Notes under the pieces: generated by a model
What the model was told of the DNA's origin: nothing
Seen by the model: the letters and a program-made list of their open reading frames with translations, nothing else
Database searches by the model: none
Made by a program: the position numbers and the translations under genes
Part shown: piece after piece, positions 35,500 to 47,446 of the stretch
Numbering within the stretch: position 1 is the stretch's first letter
Layout of the letters: the number at the start of each line of letters is the position of its first letter
Origin: Synanceia verrucosa
Lineage: Eukaryota; Chordata; Actinopteri; Perciformes; Synanceiidae
DNA length: 64,000 nt
Direction: 5' to 3'
Assembly: GCA_029721515.1 (NCBI GenBank)
Contig: CM056552.1
Location: 29,446,392-29,510,391 of the forward strand

Positions 35500-36431
35500 A
35501 TGGGAAAGTCAAAGGAGCTCAGCACGGATCTGAAAAAGTGAATCATTGACTTGAACAAGTCAGGAAAGTCACTTGGAGCCATTTCAAAGCAGCTGCAGGT
35601 CCCAAGAGCAACAGTGCAAACAATTGTTTGTAAGTATAAAGTGCATGGCACTGTTTTGTCACTGCCACGATCAGGAAGAAAATGCAAGCTGTCACCTGCT
35701 GCTGAGAGAAAACTGGTCAGGAGGGTGAAGAGTCAACCGAGAACCACCAAAAAACAGATCTGCCAAGAATTAGAAGCTGCTGGAACACAGATGTCAGTGT
35801 CCACAGTCAAGTGTGTTTTACATCACCATGGACTGAGAGGCTGCTGTGCGAGAAGGACGCTCTTGATCCAAAAGCAGCACCTTAAGACTCAACTGAAGTT
35901 TACTGCTGATCACATGGACAAAGATAAGAGCTTCTGGAGGAAAGTTCTGTGGTCAGACCAAACAAAAATCGAGCTGTTTGGCCACAATGCCCAGCAATAT
36001 GTCTGGAGGAGAAAAGATGAGGCCTTTAACACCATGCCCACCATCAAGCACGGTGGTGGTAGTATGATGCTGTGGAACTGGTGCTTCACAGAGAGTAAAT
36101 GGGATAATGAAGAAGGAGGATTACCTTCAAATTCTTCAAGAGAACCTAAAATCATCAGCCTGAAGGTTGGGTCTTGGGCACAGTTGGGTGTTCCAACAGG
36201 ACAATGACCCCAAACACACATCAAAAGTGCTAATGGAATGGCTAAATCAGGCTAGAATTAAGGTTTTAGAATGGCCTTCCCAAAGTCCTGACTTAAACCC
36301 CATTGAGAACATGTGGACAATGCTGAAGAAACAAGTTAACAAATTTAACTGAACTGCACCAATTCTGTCAAGAGGAGTGGTCAAAGATTCAACCAGAAGC
36401 TTGTGGATGGCTACCAAAAGCTCCTAATTGA
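35500..36431 (+). pseudogene. Tc1-family transposase, broken
   Basis: This is the relic of a DD34E cut-and-paste transposase, which would bind the element's ends and catalyse excision and TA-targeted insertion. The start ATG is at 35500 (MGKSKELSTDLKK). A TGA at 35539-35541 follows 13 codons, probably from decay of a CpG arginine codon. The frame then continues through a paired-like DNA-binding region (SGKSLGAISKQL, GRKCKLSP, TKKQICQELEAAG). The first catalytic Asp lies in WSDQTK at 35956-35958. A frameshift near 36100-36122 moves the reading into another frame, where a second TGA lies at 36161-36163. Next come the second Asp (QQDND, 36200-36202) and Glu (NPIEN, 36305-36307), with 34 residues between them. 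A second frameshift near 36340 is needed to reach the C terminus (QEEWSKI...) and the stop at 36429-36431. Two stops and two frameshifts rule out function. Confidence 0.93.
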
Positions 36432-36472
36432 AGTGAAAATGGCCAAAGGACATGTAAGCAAATATTAGCATA

Positions 36473-36678
36473 GCTGTATGTATATTTTTGACCCAGCAGA
36501 TTTGGTCACATTTTCAGTTGATCCATAATAAAGTCATAAAAGAACCAAACTTCATGAATGTTTTTTGTGACAAAGAAGCATCTGTTCCAATCACTCTATC
36601 AGAGAAAAATCAGAGCTGTAGAAATAACTGGAAACTCAAGAGAGCCATGACATTATGCTCTTTACAAGTGTATATAAA
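36473..36678 (-). repeat. Right inverted repeat arm of the Tc1-like element, outer end lost
   Basis: Reverse complement of the left arm with scattered substitutions. It loses similarity beyond 36678. Confidence 0.9.
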
Positions 36679-38228
36679 TGGATTTTAAAAAGACATTCCA
36701 CATCAAAATAACTGACTAAATGAACACTATGAACACTGTGCCATATTACGATATATATTGTAGCACAATATAAAAATGTCTCCTCTATGATAAAAGCCTC
36801 TATTGTTTATATCATAATTTTAACATGTAGCTACTTGGTTAGGTCTCTTGCCACGCTAACGTTAATGTTACTCTGGATATGTGATTTTTATATGCCGTGT
36901 AAAGCACAACTCAACACCAGAATGACTGCTGGATAATCCAAACGTGTCGTGACAGTTCAAAACATGTTCATAGTATGAAGCATAGACATAATGGTATGAA
37001 GACAACTGTAACTGCGGTAACGCCACTGCTTTGTGCTAGCATTTTTACGTTACCTGCAAGGACTGGTTTACAGTACGGGTAGCTAGAAAGAACAGAAGGA
37101 AAGCAGCATAGAAGAGAGCAATGGAAAGTGAAAGTAACGTTTCCAGTAACGTCACATCAGAAAAAAATGCTACTTGTTATCTGGAAATAAAAGTAGCTAT
37201 AACAAGATATACAATTTTGTCCATATCACACAGCTCCAAATAAACAAAATCTCTCAAAAATCACCTCCGATTTGAAACTGGTCTGTGCATCCTAAATTTC
37301 AAAATCACTTAACAAAATACTTGACAATTGACGTACAACGTTGACCAAGTGAACTCAAAAGTAGATTACACCCTCCACTGTTTAAAAACAGGATTCATTT
37401 TTCATCTCAGCTGTTTTTAATCATCACACATTTGTATAAATTTTTAACTGTCTCACGATGCGTCGTTACATCCCTGGTTACCAGTGTGCCGGACAGGAGG
37501 CCACACAGATGGATCGAGGCACTGACAGATGGGCAACAGAGGATCTCCATTCCATCACCACTAGAGGCACAGAAATGTGTCATTCAGGCCTGGGTCATTC
37601 CTGCACCCGAAGTCAAGACCACCTCCACTAAAGTTAAAAAAATATGTAAACATTTTTACAAAGGAGAGGAGTATCCAGCCACTTTAATCTGCAGATCGGG
37701 ATCAGATCATCCGTTAGATACGTAGTGTAGTCACTTACTCTGAAATAACCACTGTGATTATACAGTTCAGCATGGATGTTTTTTCAGTGGTAACATTATT
37801 AGTGTCCATTAGTATGAAGTCTTACAGTGGGTAGATCCGGTCTCTTGAAAACGTGTTGTGACTGACTTTTTTCACCATTTAGTCAGAAACGTAACTATTG
37901 GATATACAGTGCAAGTATGTATGCTCTGAATATTCTGATGCTAAGATGCTAAAAATTTTTCAGACAGACAAATTTAAATAAACTTTGTGATGTTTCCTTG
38001 TCTCAGCCAGACCCTGCACTTACTTTCACCAAAGGAAGTAATTTCATCACTGCTGCAAATTACTGTATTTGGATAATAAAACAATATGGTAATGTGAGTT
38101 CATTTAGTTAAATTACTATGGTGCACAAAATTGATCTTAAATGTTGAGACATCTCATGTAGGCCAGACAGCAGGCCTCCAGGGTCTGTGTGGGAAAACTG
38201 CAGCCAGGTGTATCAGTTGATACTGGCA
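36679..38228. other. Non-coding interval
   Basis: 36735-36790 (ATTACGATATATATTGTAGC) resembles hAT-derived teleost repeats. 36900-37180 has repeated AACGT steps. No gene recognised. Confidence 0.55.
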
Positions 38229-38234
38229 AATATA

Positions 38235-38308
<74 letters not shown>
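38229..38308. repeat. (TA)n microsatellite, ~80 bp, with GTGTGT interruption
   Basis: TA dinucleotides, one TATGTGTGTA step near the left end. Confidence 0.97.
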
Positions 38309-38310
<2 letters not shown>

Positions 38311-38342
38311 ACAGGAAAAGGAAAACTGACAAACTGAGCCAC

Positions 38343-38381
38343 GTGTGTGTGTGTGTCTGTGTCTGTGTGTGTGTGTGTGTG
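38343..38381. repeat. Interrupted (GT)n microsatellite
   Basis: GT dinucleotides with two CT steps; faces the CA tract at 38466. Confidence 0.96.
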
Positions 38382-38462
38382 GTTAGGTGGCCTATATATG
38401 TCAGTGCAGTGTGGAGACCCCTGGGCTTGGGTTATATTTGGTCATCACACAACCAGCAAGGT

Positions 38463-38465
<3 letters not shown>

Positions 38466-38513
<48 letters not shown>
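38466..38513. repeat. (CA)24 microsatellite
   Basis: Uninterrupted CA dinucleotides. Confidence 0.98.
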
Positions 38514-38514
<1 letters not shown>

Positions 38515-38539
38515 CTCACAGTTTACTTAAGTCACTTTT

Positions 38540-38789
38540 GGGGTATTTAGGTATTTTTAGGTATATTTATCCCCCCTTTGAGGACAAATTTTGATTTCCT
38601 AAAAACTTACCCTAAGCCTAACTACAACTACTAACCCCCTAATCCTAACCTTAACCCTAACCTCACCCTAACCCTAACCATTGACCCAAAATCAAGGTTT
38701 GAACTATTGGGGACATGGATTTTGTCCCCAGTTGCACATGCCATCCCCAATCAACTGGTATTAAGTCAAGTGTGTGACCCCAATGCAGA

Positions 38790-38790
<1 letters not shown>
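38540..38790 (+). repeat. Interspersed repeat with telomere-like (CCCTAA)n tract
   Basis: 38613-38680 is a degenerate run of CTAACCC/CCTAACC units. It sits in a context (GAGGACAAATTTTGATTTCC before, GGGGACATGGATTTTGTCCC after) that I know from a common fish repeat. CA microsatellites lie on both sides. It is not a chromosome end, since unique sequence continues on each side. Confidence 0.7.

Positions 38791-38829
<39 letters not shown>
38791..38829. repeat. (CA)n microsatellite, ~19 units
   Basis: Uninterrupted CA dinucleotides. Confidence 0.97.
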
Positions 38830-38830
<1 letters not shown>

Positions 38831-39460
38831 AATATTGAAAACAGGATCCTCTCCACTGTCTGATAGATCAAAATGGATTGGTCAGGGATAGATGCTCCAG
38901 TAAAATAAATGACTGACCATCAGTTAGGTCACTAGTGTTGCTTTATGAACAGAAAAAAAACAGGCCTAAGTTTTCCCTTGTAGCCAAATCCAGTTAACTT
39001 CAGACAGAAATTATGCTTCATTTTAAAACCAGTACCAAGCAGCACAGATAGGTATGATATGGTGTGAGAAAGTACTAAATTTAACAACACACGAGTCCAG
39101 TATTTTCAATATAATGACACCTTGGAGCATTATCTAGTAATTGTACAGTAGTGTGACACATCAGCATACTACAGTTAGTTACTATGGTTACCTGGAGTTT
39201 AATGTACCTGGCCTGACCTAATTTAGAAATGCAGATAAGCTCTGCTTGAGTTGATTCGCTGGTGGGAATATGACAGGATCATGTGCAGCATTGGGCATTT
39301 GAGAGAGTTTTCAAATGTTCTAATTTTCTGTCTGCACACTTGAATGCACCATGGTTATGGCTGTCACAGAATTACATGTGTTACTCTGAATGGCATTAGG
39401 TGAAAGATCAGTCTATCGCGGCTGACCTCCATCACTCACACAGTTAAACTGTCAACACCA

Positions 39461-39504
39461 GTGTGTGTGTGTGTGTGTGTATGTGTGTGTGTGCGCGTGT
39501 GTGT
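39461..39504. repeat. Interrupted (GT)n microsatellite
   Basis: GT dinucleotides with one AT and one GCGC step. Confidence 0.96.
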
Positions 39505-39624
39505 CTTGAAGGTCACAGGCTGAAGTGATTGTCTGGGTTTGATGTCCTTGACTTCTCTTTAATCCCTACCTTGGCAATAATTTTGACCTGCCATGCTCCA
39601 TTGACCTCAGATTACTGTAGAGAG

Positions 39625-39626
<2 letters not shown>

Positions 39627-39661
<35 letters not shown>
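39627..39661. repeat. (CA)n microsatellite, ~17 units
   Basis: Uninterrupted CA dinucleotides, preceded by GAGAGAG. Confidence 0.97.
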
Positions 39662-39663
<2 letters not shown>

Positions 39664-40477
39664 CAAACAGATCACTTCATCCATACAGCAGAGGGGCAGT
39701 GGTGTATGCATGTATCTGACTTTCCTAACCATGCAGTGTTCATTCATAGTCAGAATAAACACTGTTCTGTATACGTACTCAGAGACAACCAGAGAACACC
39801 ATAAATTCAGTTAAACAGGAGACTTTATTATGAGCTCTGATTGGTTTCTAACAGTTACCACATCATATACCACATATGGGTCAAAGTAATGTGCTTTACA
39901 CAAGTCCACAACTAGATTAATTAACTTAATTTAAAATATGTAGTTTACAACCAAAAGCATAAGTGTTTACAGTGCATGTTCCAAAAATAAATCATGTGTT
40001 GGGAATAAGGTAAAACACTGAATAGCTCCCAAAAAAGACATGTTATCTTACACATCAACTGTTGAGTATGGTCAGAACATCAACACATTATTGATAAATG
40101 GACAGTTTGTCGTTCATTCATCATATATAACAGTACATCTTTTATTATAATCAGATTCAGCTTCAGTCTGCTGAGCCGGTACAGTGATGCTAGTCACAGA
40201 GCCCAGCCATTGTTTGGTGAGGGACTGCTCACACACCACCGACTAGTTGTTGTACTAAAAATCACATATCGGAGTGACATTATGTCGCCCTACAACTTCA
40301 GTACTGCGACATCTCTGCATTAAAGGGGCTTTATATTCTGTGTGTGGATGAACAGTATTTTTTCAAAGGATAGTCTCTCAATAAGTGTTTTGAGGATGTT
40401 GCTCCAAAGGGTGTTCAGTTGATCTGGGATCTGGTGACTGTGCAGGCGACAGACTATGATGATGCATTCCCCTCATT

Positions 40478-40790
40478 GAAGAAGAAGAAGAAGAAGACTT
40501 ACTTTATTGATCCCTCAATGGGGAAATTACATTTTTTCACCAGTTGCACATCACACAGAAGTTATGAAACAAACACATGCACATGCATTAGAGGAGAGGT
40601 GTCAGAGTGAGGGGGCTGCCCCTTATCCAGGCGCCCCGAGCAGTTGGGGGTTCGGTGCCTTGCTCAAGGGCACCTCGGCAGTGCCCAGGAGGAGGAACTG
40701 GCACCTCTCCAGCTATCAGTCCACTCTCCACATTTTGGTCTGACCTGGACTTCCCAGCCCAAGTCACTACAGACTGAGCTACTGCCGCCC
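40478..40790 (-). mobile_element. Second tRNA-derived SINE family, reverse strand
   Basis: On the reverse strand it begins GGGCGGCAGTAGCTCAGTCT, an A-box-type tRNA head. It continues through GGAGAGGTGCCAGTTCCTCC, CCCTTGAGCAAGGCACCGAA and GGATCAATAAAGTAAG, and ends in a CTT repeat tail, seen here as GAAGAAGAAG at 40478. The usual B box of this family (GGTTCAAGTCC) appears to be missing. No clear target-site duplication was found. A partial + strand copy lies at 46470-46660. Confidence 0.82.
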
Positions 40791-40850
40791 GATTCAGCTG
40801 ATTCAGCTTCCTTTCAGCTTCCTTGATTCAGCTTCCTTTCCTTTGTCAAT
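40791..40850. repeat. Short tandem of GATTCAGCT/TTCCTTTC units
   Basis: GATTCAGCTGATTCAGCTTC followed by variants of the same words; about four imperfect copies. Confidence 0.75.
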
Positions 40851-41142
40851 TCCTAATAATTGGTACTCATACTGGACTGAATCTACGTTGATCTACTATT
40901 GAAAGGTATGGCACTGTGCTGGATACAGGAAACTTCCAGGACGCGTTCTGCATTCAAGAGACAAGGTTAGACTGAGGTGTATTGACTTATCACAGTGGAG
41001 CAGGCTTTGATACGATGAAGGTAAACAGACTGAAATTCAGTCTGGGAACATTCTGACGAGGAGCCATCTTTCTATCGTTAAATTCAAATTAGCCTGGAAA
41101 CAGTCCGGCCAACTCCACTCTTGTGTTGTAATTTGCTAATGT

Positions 41143-42319
41143 GGGTTGCGTTTCCTCAAACGTTCATTGCTAACTTAGCTACTTCCTAAGTTCGAACGAT
41201 GGATCTACGACGCAAGCATTTGCCAACAGCATCCTCCGAACGAAGCAACCTCTGATGTTTATAACTAATGTAGTCCGATGCATCGTTGAACGATGCAAGT
41301 GTTTCCCCAAAGCTTAGTTGGAACGATGCATCGGAAAGTTGTGCCGTTCAAACGAATAGCATGGAGCCTTCGTTGAATGTTCGTTCAGGTGACGTCATGT
41401 CCTCTTCTTCTTCTTGGGGCTTGAAATGTCAGGATTGGGCATCCTGTGATCCATGATCCCCCTACAGCATGAATGAAGGATGTCACTTTAACTTTCAAAG
41501 ATGCAACTTTGTTGTTTTAAAAACAAATGTTTGTGTAGCCCCAGAAGTTTCAAATTACAACTTTGATAGCCAACTATTAAATAATTGTATTAAGATTTTG
41601 AATTGAAAATAAGTTATCATTAAAGCACTCCAGCTGAATAAGGTAATGTAACATAGGCTACTGAACCAGAAATTATGCAGGAAATGGTGGGGAAGTTGAT
41701 TGCTGCACTTAAACGTTCGGCATTGCAAGGTTTATAACCATGACATTTTGTTTTATCATGTTTAGGTTGGTTTATTGGTGTGACCAATAAGTGTGGTCAC
41801 ACCAATTGGTGTGAAGGATTTGAACCCCGACGCCTGACTAAATACCACGTTGACACACTGCAGTGCCAACACTCTAACCACTGTCCTATCACACCACAGG
41901 GTGGGGCATAAGCTGTAGGTATATATAGGCTAGATGTATATATGTTTTCAATTTACGATTATATGTAAAAACTGCATTCATTCTGCATTCATGACTAGGG
42001 AACATGATCATGTTGACAAACATTTCCCAAAGTTGCTAAAGATTTCACACTGGCTTAACGGAAATGACGCTATGTTTCTGTCGTTGATAAGTTTTCAGCA
42101 ACGAATGCACCCGAGTACTCTCGGAACGTTTTCGAAACATCTGGAAACTATGTCGTTCGGATGATGCAAGTTCAAACTAACATTGTTCCAAATTACATAG
42201 TACGACGGTAGTTGGAGATTTTTGGGAAACGGTTAGAAAGGGGAAGTTTGGTTGTTCGGAAGTACGACATACTACCGTGTTTTCATGCTAACTTCCGTCG
42301 TTGTGTGGGAAACGCACCC
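41143..42319. mobile_element. 1.2-kb TIR element with GGGTGCGTTTCC-type ends
   Basis: The left end GGGTTGCGTTTCC and the reverse complement of the right end, GGGTGCGTTTCCC, are inverted repeats. Further inside both ends, GTTAGC/GCTAAC and ACTTCCGAAC/AAGTTCGAAC words mirror each other. These ends match an abundant teleost MITE class. Here the element is larger than usual and contains a tRNA-like sequence at 41807-41895. Palindromes around GATGCATCGTT recur inside. No transposase frame was found and I could not see a clear target-site duplication. Confidence 0.68.
41807..41895 (-). other. tRNA-like sequence, 89 nt, probably a decayed tRNA or SINE head
   Basis: On the reverse strand a 7-bp acceptor pair, GGTGTGA with TCACACC, closes an 89-nt segment ending in A. 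Position 8-9 is TA. An A-box-like GGACAGTGGTTAGAGTGTTGG and a canonical B box GGTTCAAATCC (41816-41826) are present. A GGCAC/GTGTC stem is possible in the anticodon position, but its loop is only 6 nt. The T stem pairs imperfectly. The length would fit a class II (Ser/Leu) tRNA with a long variable arm. It is more likely a pseudogene or SINE head than a working tRNA. Confidence 0.45.
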
Positions 42320-45300
42320 CAGACCAGCGATCAGGAAGAGGAAGTGTTGTCCTGAATATCCATTGGCTCCACCAGAACCTCCCAGATATTAGCTGATGCT
42401 CCCAGAGACTAAACTGTCATCAGGATGATATCAGATTACCATGTTCTAGATGTTCTAGATGGACCATTTTATAGTACACCCACTGTTTTTAGACAACACT
42501 ACTAGAATGTTCTTTAATCTAAAGTCACTGACATTCAACACCATGAACTTAGCGTGGTTTACATGTCCTTATGATCAGCTACCGTCACACATCGCTGCTA
42601 TGTCTTCACGCATGCTTTCACTCCAGCACAGCTATCCATTCCTGTCTATCTGGATACTGTTATGTCCCACTCTGGAGCATGACCTTTGAGGTGATTGGCC
42701 TCCCACCCTGACCAGAGCCAAGCCTGTCCAGTCACATTAGTGGATGGCCTGGCTGACTTAATTAGGCACATTGAGATAACAAGGTCCAGGCAATAATTGG
42801 TGGGAAGGACCGCAGGAACAGAAGGGTGACCTCTGGAAAACTCATCCGCTTTCATCATTCATCTCTTCCTACATCTGTCTTCATCAGTTTGCGCTGTCAT
42901 TGGTTTGTGCTGTCTCAACACGAACGGAGCACAGCCATGTGAGTATTTTACATACAGAATATGTATTTAAAAGTTGATAAGTTTAATACTATTAAGGCTG
43001 TTTATATGCAATGCCTACTCATTTTGTTCACTACAATTAACCCCTTTTATGCCAGTGAAGACCCCTGTGGCTTCTTGGCTTGGTTTGACTGCGTATCTTG
43101 TATGCTGAACCTAAGAAGTGGGAGGAATGCAATTAGTCATGTTATGAATTTTGCAGTTGTTGGGGAGAAAATTGAGATCCAACTGTAAAAGGCCTAAAAA
43201 GGCAGTTGAGACAGAACAACTGGTTCTCTGAAAACAAGATGAGGACTCAGATCTGACTCACAACAGTCAGCCTGGGGAGGGGATGAGGACTGAATTTTAA
43301 ATTCAAGGTGAACAGCTTGTGTGGGGCCACACAATCAGACTGAAGCAGAATCAGAGCATATGACTGCACTCTGGCCTCATTTAAAGGCATCTAGAGGCCC
43401 TCTAAGGACCTGCAATTATTCATCTACTCATCAATGTTTTTGGTCAGCTGCTGTAAAAATGTCCTGTAAGATAAAATGATCTGTAGGAACCACTTCACAG
43501 AGAGTCTTGTTAGCATTTGCTAAGCTTGGTGAAAACATAACTTCCTTGGCGGAGGTAATTATTGGTGATTGGATATTTTTCAGTTTATAATGCTTATTTA
43601 TCACTCCTTGTTGGACTGACAGTCACTGATTGGAACATTTTAATACATCGCCCATCCCTACACCACTGTGTATCCAGTGACAAAACAACCACAGTTAAGC
43701 CGTAAAGGAGAAGCTGGAATCAGATTAAGATGGACAGAGTGATGATCAGTTTGAGCTGTAAAGCCAGTCTAGTCACAGTGACAGCTCAGCTCACAGCCTG
43801 AGGCCAGTCTGTCACTCACAGCACTGATACACTCCCTGTGCTCACATGAATATGAAATGAAGACCACAGGAACAAAACTGGCATGACTCACATCACTGCT
43901 GATAGAACATATTAGTCATCTGATCAGCTGCTGAGTGAATGAATCAGCCCACCTCTGAATTAGCTCAATGGCCTCTTTACAGTGGCTGAGGCACTTCAGT
44001 AATTGTGCACATGGATTAAACTGGGATTAAGACCTTCATTAATCACAGAATCATTGTTTAGCCTCAGTGTAGAACTTGGTGCTTATGGCTATCTGGGGAA
44101 TATTGTGGTCTTAGTTCAGATGTGTTCAGTAGCAGTTATCAAAATTTAAAATCAGAGTCTAGGCTGATATTTTGTTATATTTTGTTTTGTTAAATACTGG
44201 TATCATGGCACCACTCAGAGTAATCAGGGATAAGAACAGATGTCATCCTGTGCCAGAGACAGAAAAATAGGTACAGTCATTTAAATAAAATGACAAAAAG
44301 CTTGGATGTGTTAAGGCATGTTTTATACCAGAGCTACAGGCTGAGACGCAGATGAAGGCTGGTCATGATGTTCATTTGAACAAAACAGGGAAAAAGGATG
44401 GAGGCAGGTGGAGCGGTGGAGTGGCAAGACGACACAAAGGTATGTTTACTGGGACAAACATCAAGGTTCATATGAAAATACTGTGAGCTTGCACTAAAGT
44501 ACTGAACGGCATTATCTGAGGGAAGAGTCGGGCTTTTATTGTGTGGTTGATCAGGTGAGTGGGTCAGGTGTGATAAAGCCTCTTCAGAGGAAGAAACAAA
44601 AAGGAAAGGGGAGAGAAGAGGAGGACAAACAGAAGGAAATATGGAAACACTGAAGAAAAAGTCACTGAACCAGAACACCGAACCACCACACCACCTTCAT
44701 ATATTGTGCATTTACATATCTGTGATGATAATTATATAATAATAGAGCATACTTTAATACCACTCATGTAATGCCTTTAATACTACCCTTACCACCGTTG
44801 TTTTCTTCCTGTCATGTTGACTATCTGGCTTGTCCTCGCCTTCTGTCATTGAGTGAACTGATGATGATGTCATGACCACCAGAAAGTGCCAAATAAGGCT
44901 GTGAAATCAGAACTGGTTAGGACAAACTTCCCCAAAATCATGAAACTTGTCTATGGGGCGTCTCATAATGAGACTTCGTCCTTAATACTCCCCTGCTGTC
45001 TCTGCTTTCTCCTTCTCCTGCTTCTTATCCTGGCTTCTCCTCATCTCATCTCAAATTTGTTCTCCTGCCACTTCTCATCTAGTCTGCATCTCCAGCCTGC
45101 AGGTAATATGTACTTTGTTCCAACTGTTATACCAACTTTTGTTCCACTATTGTGATCTCATGTAATTAAACATATTATTGGACTGAATTCAGTGGTTTGC
45201 CATTATTGGAAAGCTACCTCCACACCATCAGTAATGCTCCCTGTTCCTAGCAACCACTACAGCTTCATTTTAACTGAAAATAACATTGGTAAGACATTTT

Positions 45301-46175
45301 CATTGGTTAGGGGAAAAAAGACCCTTTCTCAAATGAAGTTGTGTTGAGAAAAGCTCTGAGCCACCCTTCATTACCACTACCTTAGTGTTTATTATTCACA
45401 ACATCCGACTGACTCACAGCAGCATGCAAGTGTTCTTACTTCTACCCGACAAAGTCACGGAAAAGCCTTGCACAGTAACTACTGTAACTGATCCAATCTG
45501 CTCTGAGCATGTGCAGACACGCCCCCCAAGTTTGCCTTGTCAGAAGACCCACCCCTTCATGTGCATCTATTACTGTAATCAGTCATCAATTGATTTAATG
45601 ATGACACCAGTGACTGGGTTGCTTGCTTTCATTGTTCATGTCTCCAGGTGGTATTGTAGTGAGGCTTCCAACTGTTAGCCTTTAGGTTCAGAGGCCAGCA
45701 GCCAATCAGAGTCAAGTATGCTGGGTGGGCACACCTGCTCATGCACAGAACGAATCAGATCAGTGGGTTAGTGGGTGTGTCTTTTGATTTGATCCTTTTT
45801 AGAAAAGAAAAACCTTCCCAGACACCAGCGGCCCTACCATGCTGTAGGAAACACCTCAAACCCAAACACTCCATATATAACAGGAAGCTAACACTTTACA
45901 GCTTCATCCATAGCACACAATAAAATGTTCAATATTTCTTATTATTGTTATCACTTATGTCACTTATTATTGGTGCTGATAGTGAGTAGTAGAAAACATC
46001 ATGTCACTGCTGTTTTTTGCACACATAATAGCATGACTCTGCACAGCTGAGCAGTGCAGTCTGAGCAGCATTCAAGCTCCTTTTCTGAAAAACAACCTCG
46101 AAATTAGTTGCAGAGCAGCTGCAAAGCATACGGACAGTTTAGTGTTGTTTTATACAGCCTGGACAGAACGCGCGC
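42320..46175. other. Non-coding interval
   Basis: No recognisable gene or transposon. Frames at 42459-42689 and 42961-43188 (75-76 codons) are unrecognised. 44995-45090 is pyrimidine-rich. Confidence 0.55.
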
Positions 46176-46176
46176 C

Positions 46177-46208
<32 letters not shown>

Positions 46209-46214
46209 CACACA
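46176..46214. repeat. (CA)n microsatellite preceded by CGCGCGCC
   Basis: CA dinucleotides with one CG step; another alternating tract. Confidence 0.96.
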
Positions 46215-46469
46215 GAGAAATGGGAATCAAACCAGTTTTGTTATGAAAAGACATTCAGCTAATTAGTTAACTGAAAACCATCCAGCTTGACTGAGCTCTT
46301 TCCAAGTGTGTGGCCTGGACCACACCGGACCTCTCATCCTGAGAACTTTAACACCATATGAACCAGAAGCCACCTGGACCTCCTGCCAGCAGAACAAGGA
46401 GCTGATCATACCGATGACTGCAACCTACCAACACTTTGCTCATTTTCTGTCGTGTCCTGAAGTGAGGTC

Positions 46470-46660
46470 TGGTACCTGGAGAGGTGCAAGCTCCTCCTCC
46501 TGCTGAGGTGCCACTGAGCAAAGCACTGAGCCCCCAGCTGCTCAGGACACCTGTATAATATAATATAAGGCAGGCCCTCACTCTGACACCTGTTTAATGC
46601 AGTATTTATGTCCTCTTTGAACATGTGTGTATTTCAGACAGTGTGTAGTAGAGAAAACAA
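46470..46660 (+). mobile_element. Diverged partial copy of the second SINE family
   Basis: TACCTGGAGAGGTGCAAGCT, CTGAGGTGCCACTGAGCAAA, CCCCCAGCTGCTCAGGACAC and CCCTCACTCTGACACCTG follow the order of the reverse-strand copy at 40478-40790. The tRNA head is missing. Confidence 0.75.
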
Positions 46661-47446
46661 GTGAAATGTCCTCACAGTTGGACTAATTTTAGCCATCGTT
46701 GTATTTTCCTTTATTTAGTTTTTTTTTTATTCATTGTTAACTAACACAGAAAGACAAGACTCCGCCAGATAATTTAATGATCATACTGTATGGACATTAT
46801 ACAGTGCTGCATCACCCTCAGGTGACGCTTCTATTGTTGTAGTTGTTAACATCTGTAGATGCTAAATTTAGCTACAGCTGAAGCCAAACCTATGAAGTGA
46901 TTTCAGTTGGAGAGTGAAATCATACTCTTCAGCTTGTACCCACTGCTGGACACACAGCTTTAAGCTTGGAGGCTGGATGTTTCACAGTAAATATGACGTT
47001 CACATATGTGATGACATTAATAATGGGACTTCTTTCATAGCCAAAGATACAAAGAACACATTTTTAAGAGAATATAAAACTCTAAAAACACATTGAAAAC
47101 TCTTTGACAAAACACTAATTCATAATAAGCCAACGATGGCTAAAATGGTAAGATCTCAATTTTAAAAACAAGTCAGTAGGTATTTCAGAATGACTGATGT
47201 GGAGAGTTTGATGATCCCAGATCATATTTCATATTTTTGAAACCCACAAACAGGAAGCTCCCAACCCTCCCCCCACCTCTTTCTTTACCATGGCACATGC
47301 TGTAATGAGGTCTATAACATGACCTGTAACTGGCACAAACCCTCTAATCACTGGTTTGTGTCCTTTTTTTACTTTTCAACAGTTCCCTCCATGTTCCCAT
47401 TATTATTCTCCCACTGGTGCCCATTCCTCTTTTCACCTCCTGTTTC

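Larger units (their letters stand above)
35118..36678 (+). mobile_element. Tc1-like DNA transposon, defective
   Basis: The element has IR/DR-type ends. The left end starts GTCGTGGTCAAAAGTTTACA right after TA, and an inner direct repeat TGGGTCAAAAATATACACAC lies at 35311-35330. On the right, the inner repeat is inverted at about 36475-36495. The ~190 bp between inner and outer repeats match the left arm at most positions. The right outer end is degraded: after CAAGTGTATATAAA (36665-36678) the expected terminal sequence is missing. A transposase relic fills the middle. With one outer end lost and the gene broken, it should be immobile. Confidence 0.92.
38830..40477. other. Non-coding interval with two microsatellites
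   Basis: No gene recognised; AT-rich in 39790-40150. Confidence 0.6.

Noticed and set aside
38613..38680. Chromosome end (telomere)
   Set aside because: The CCCTAA units are degenerate and short, and ordinary sequence continues for tens of kilobases on both sides.
45385..45678. 97-codon + strand frame near 45.4 kb
   Set aside because: No domain, no splice or polyadenylation context, and composition typical of chance frames in this region.
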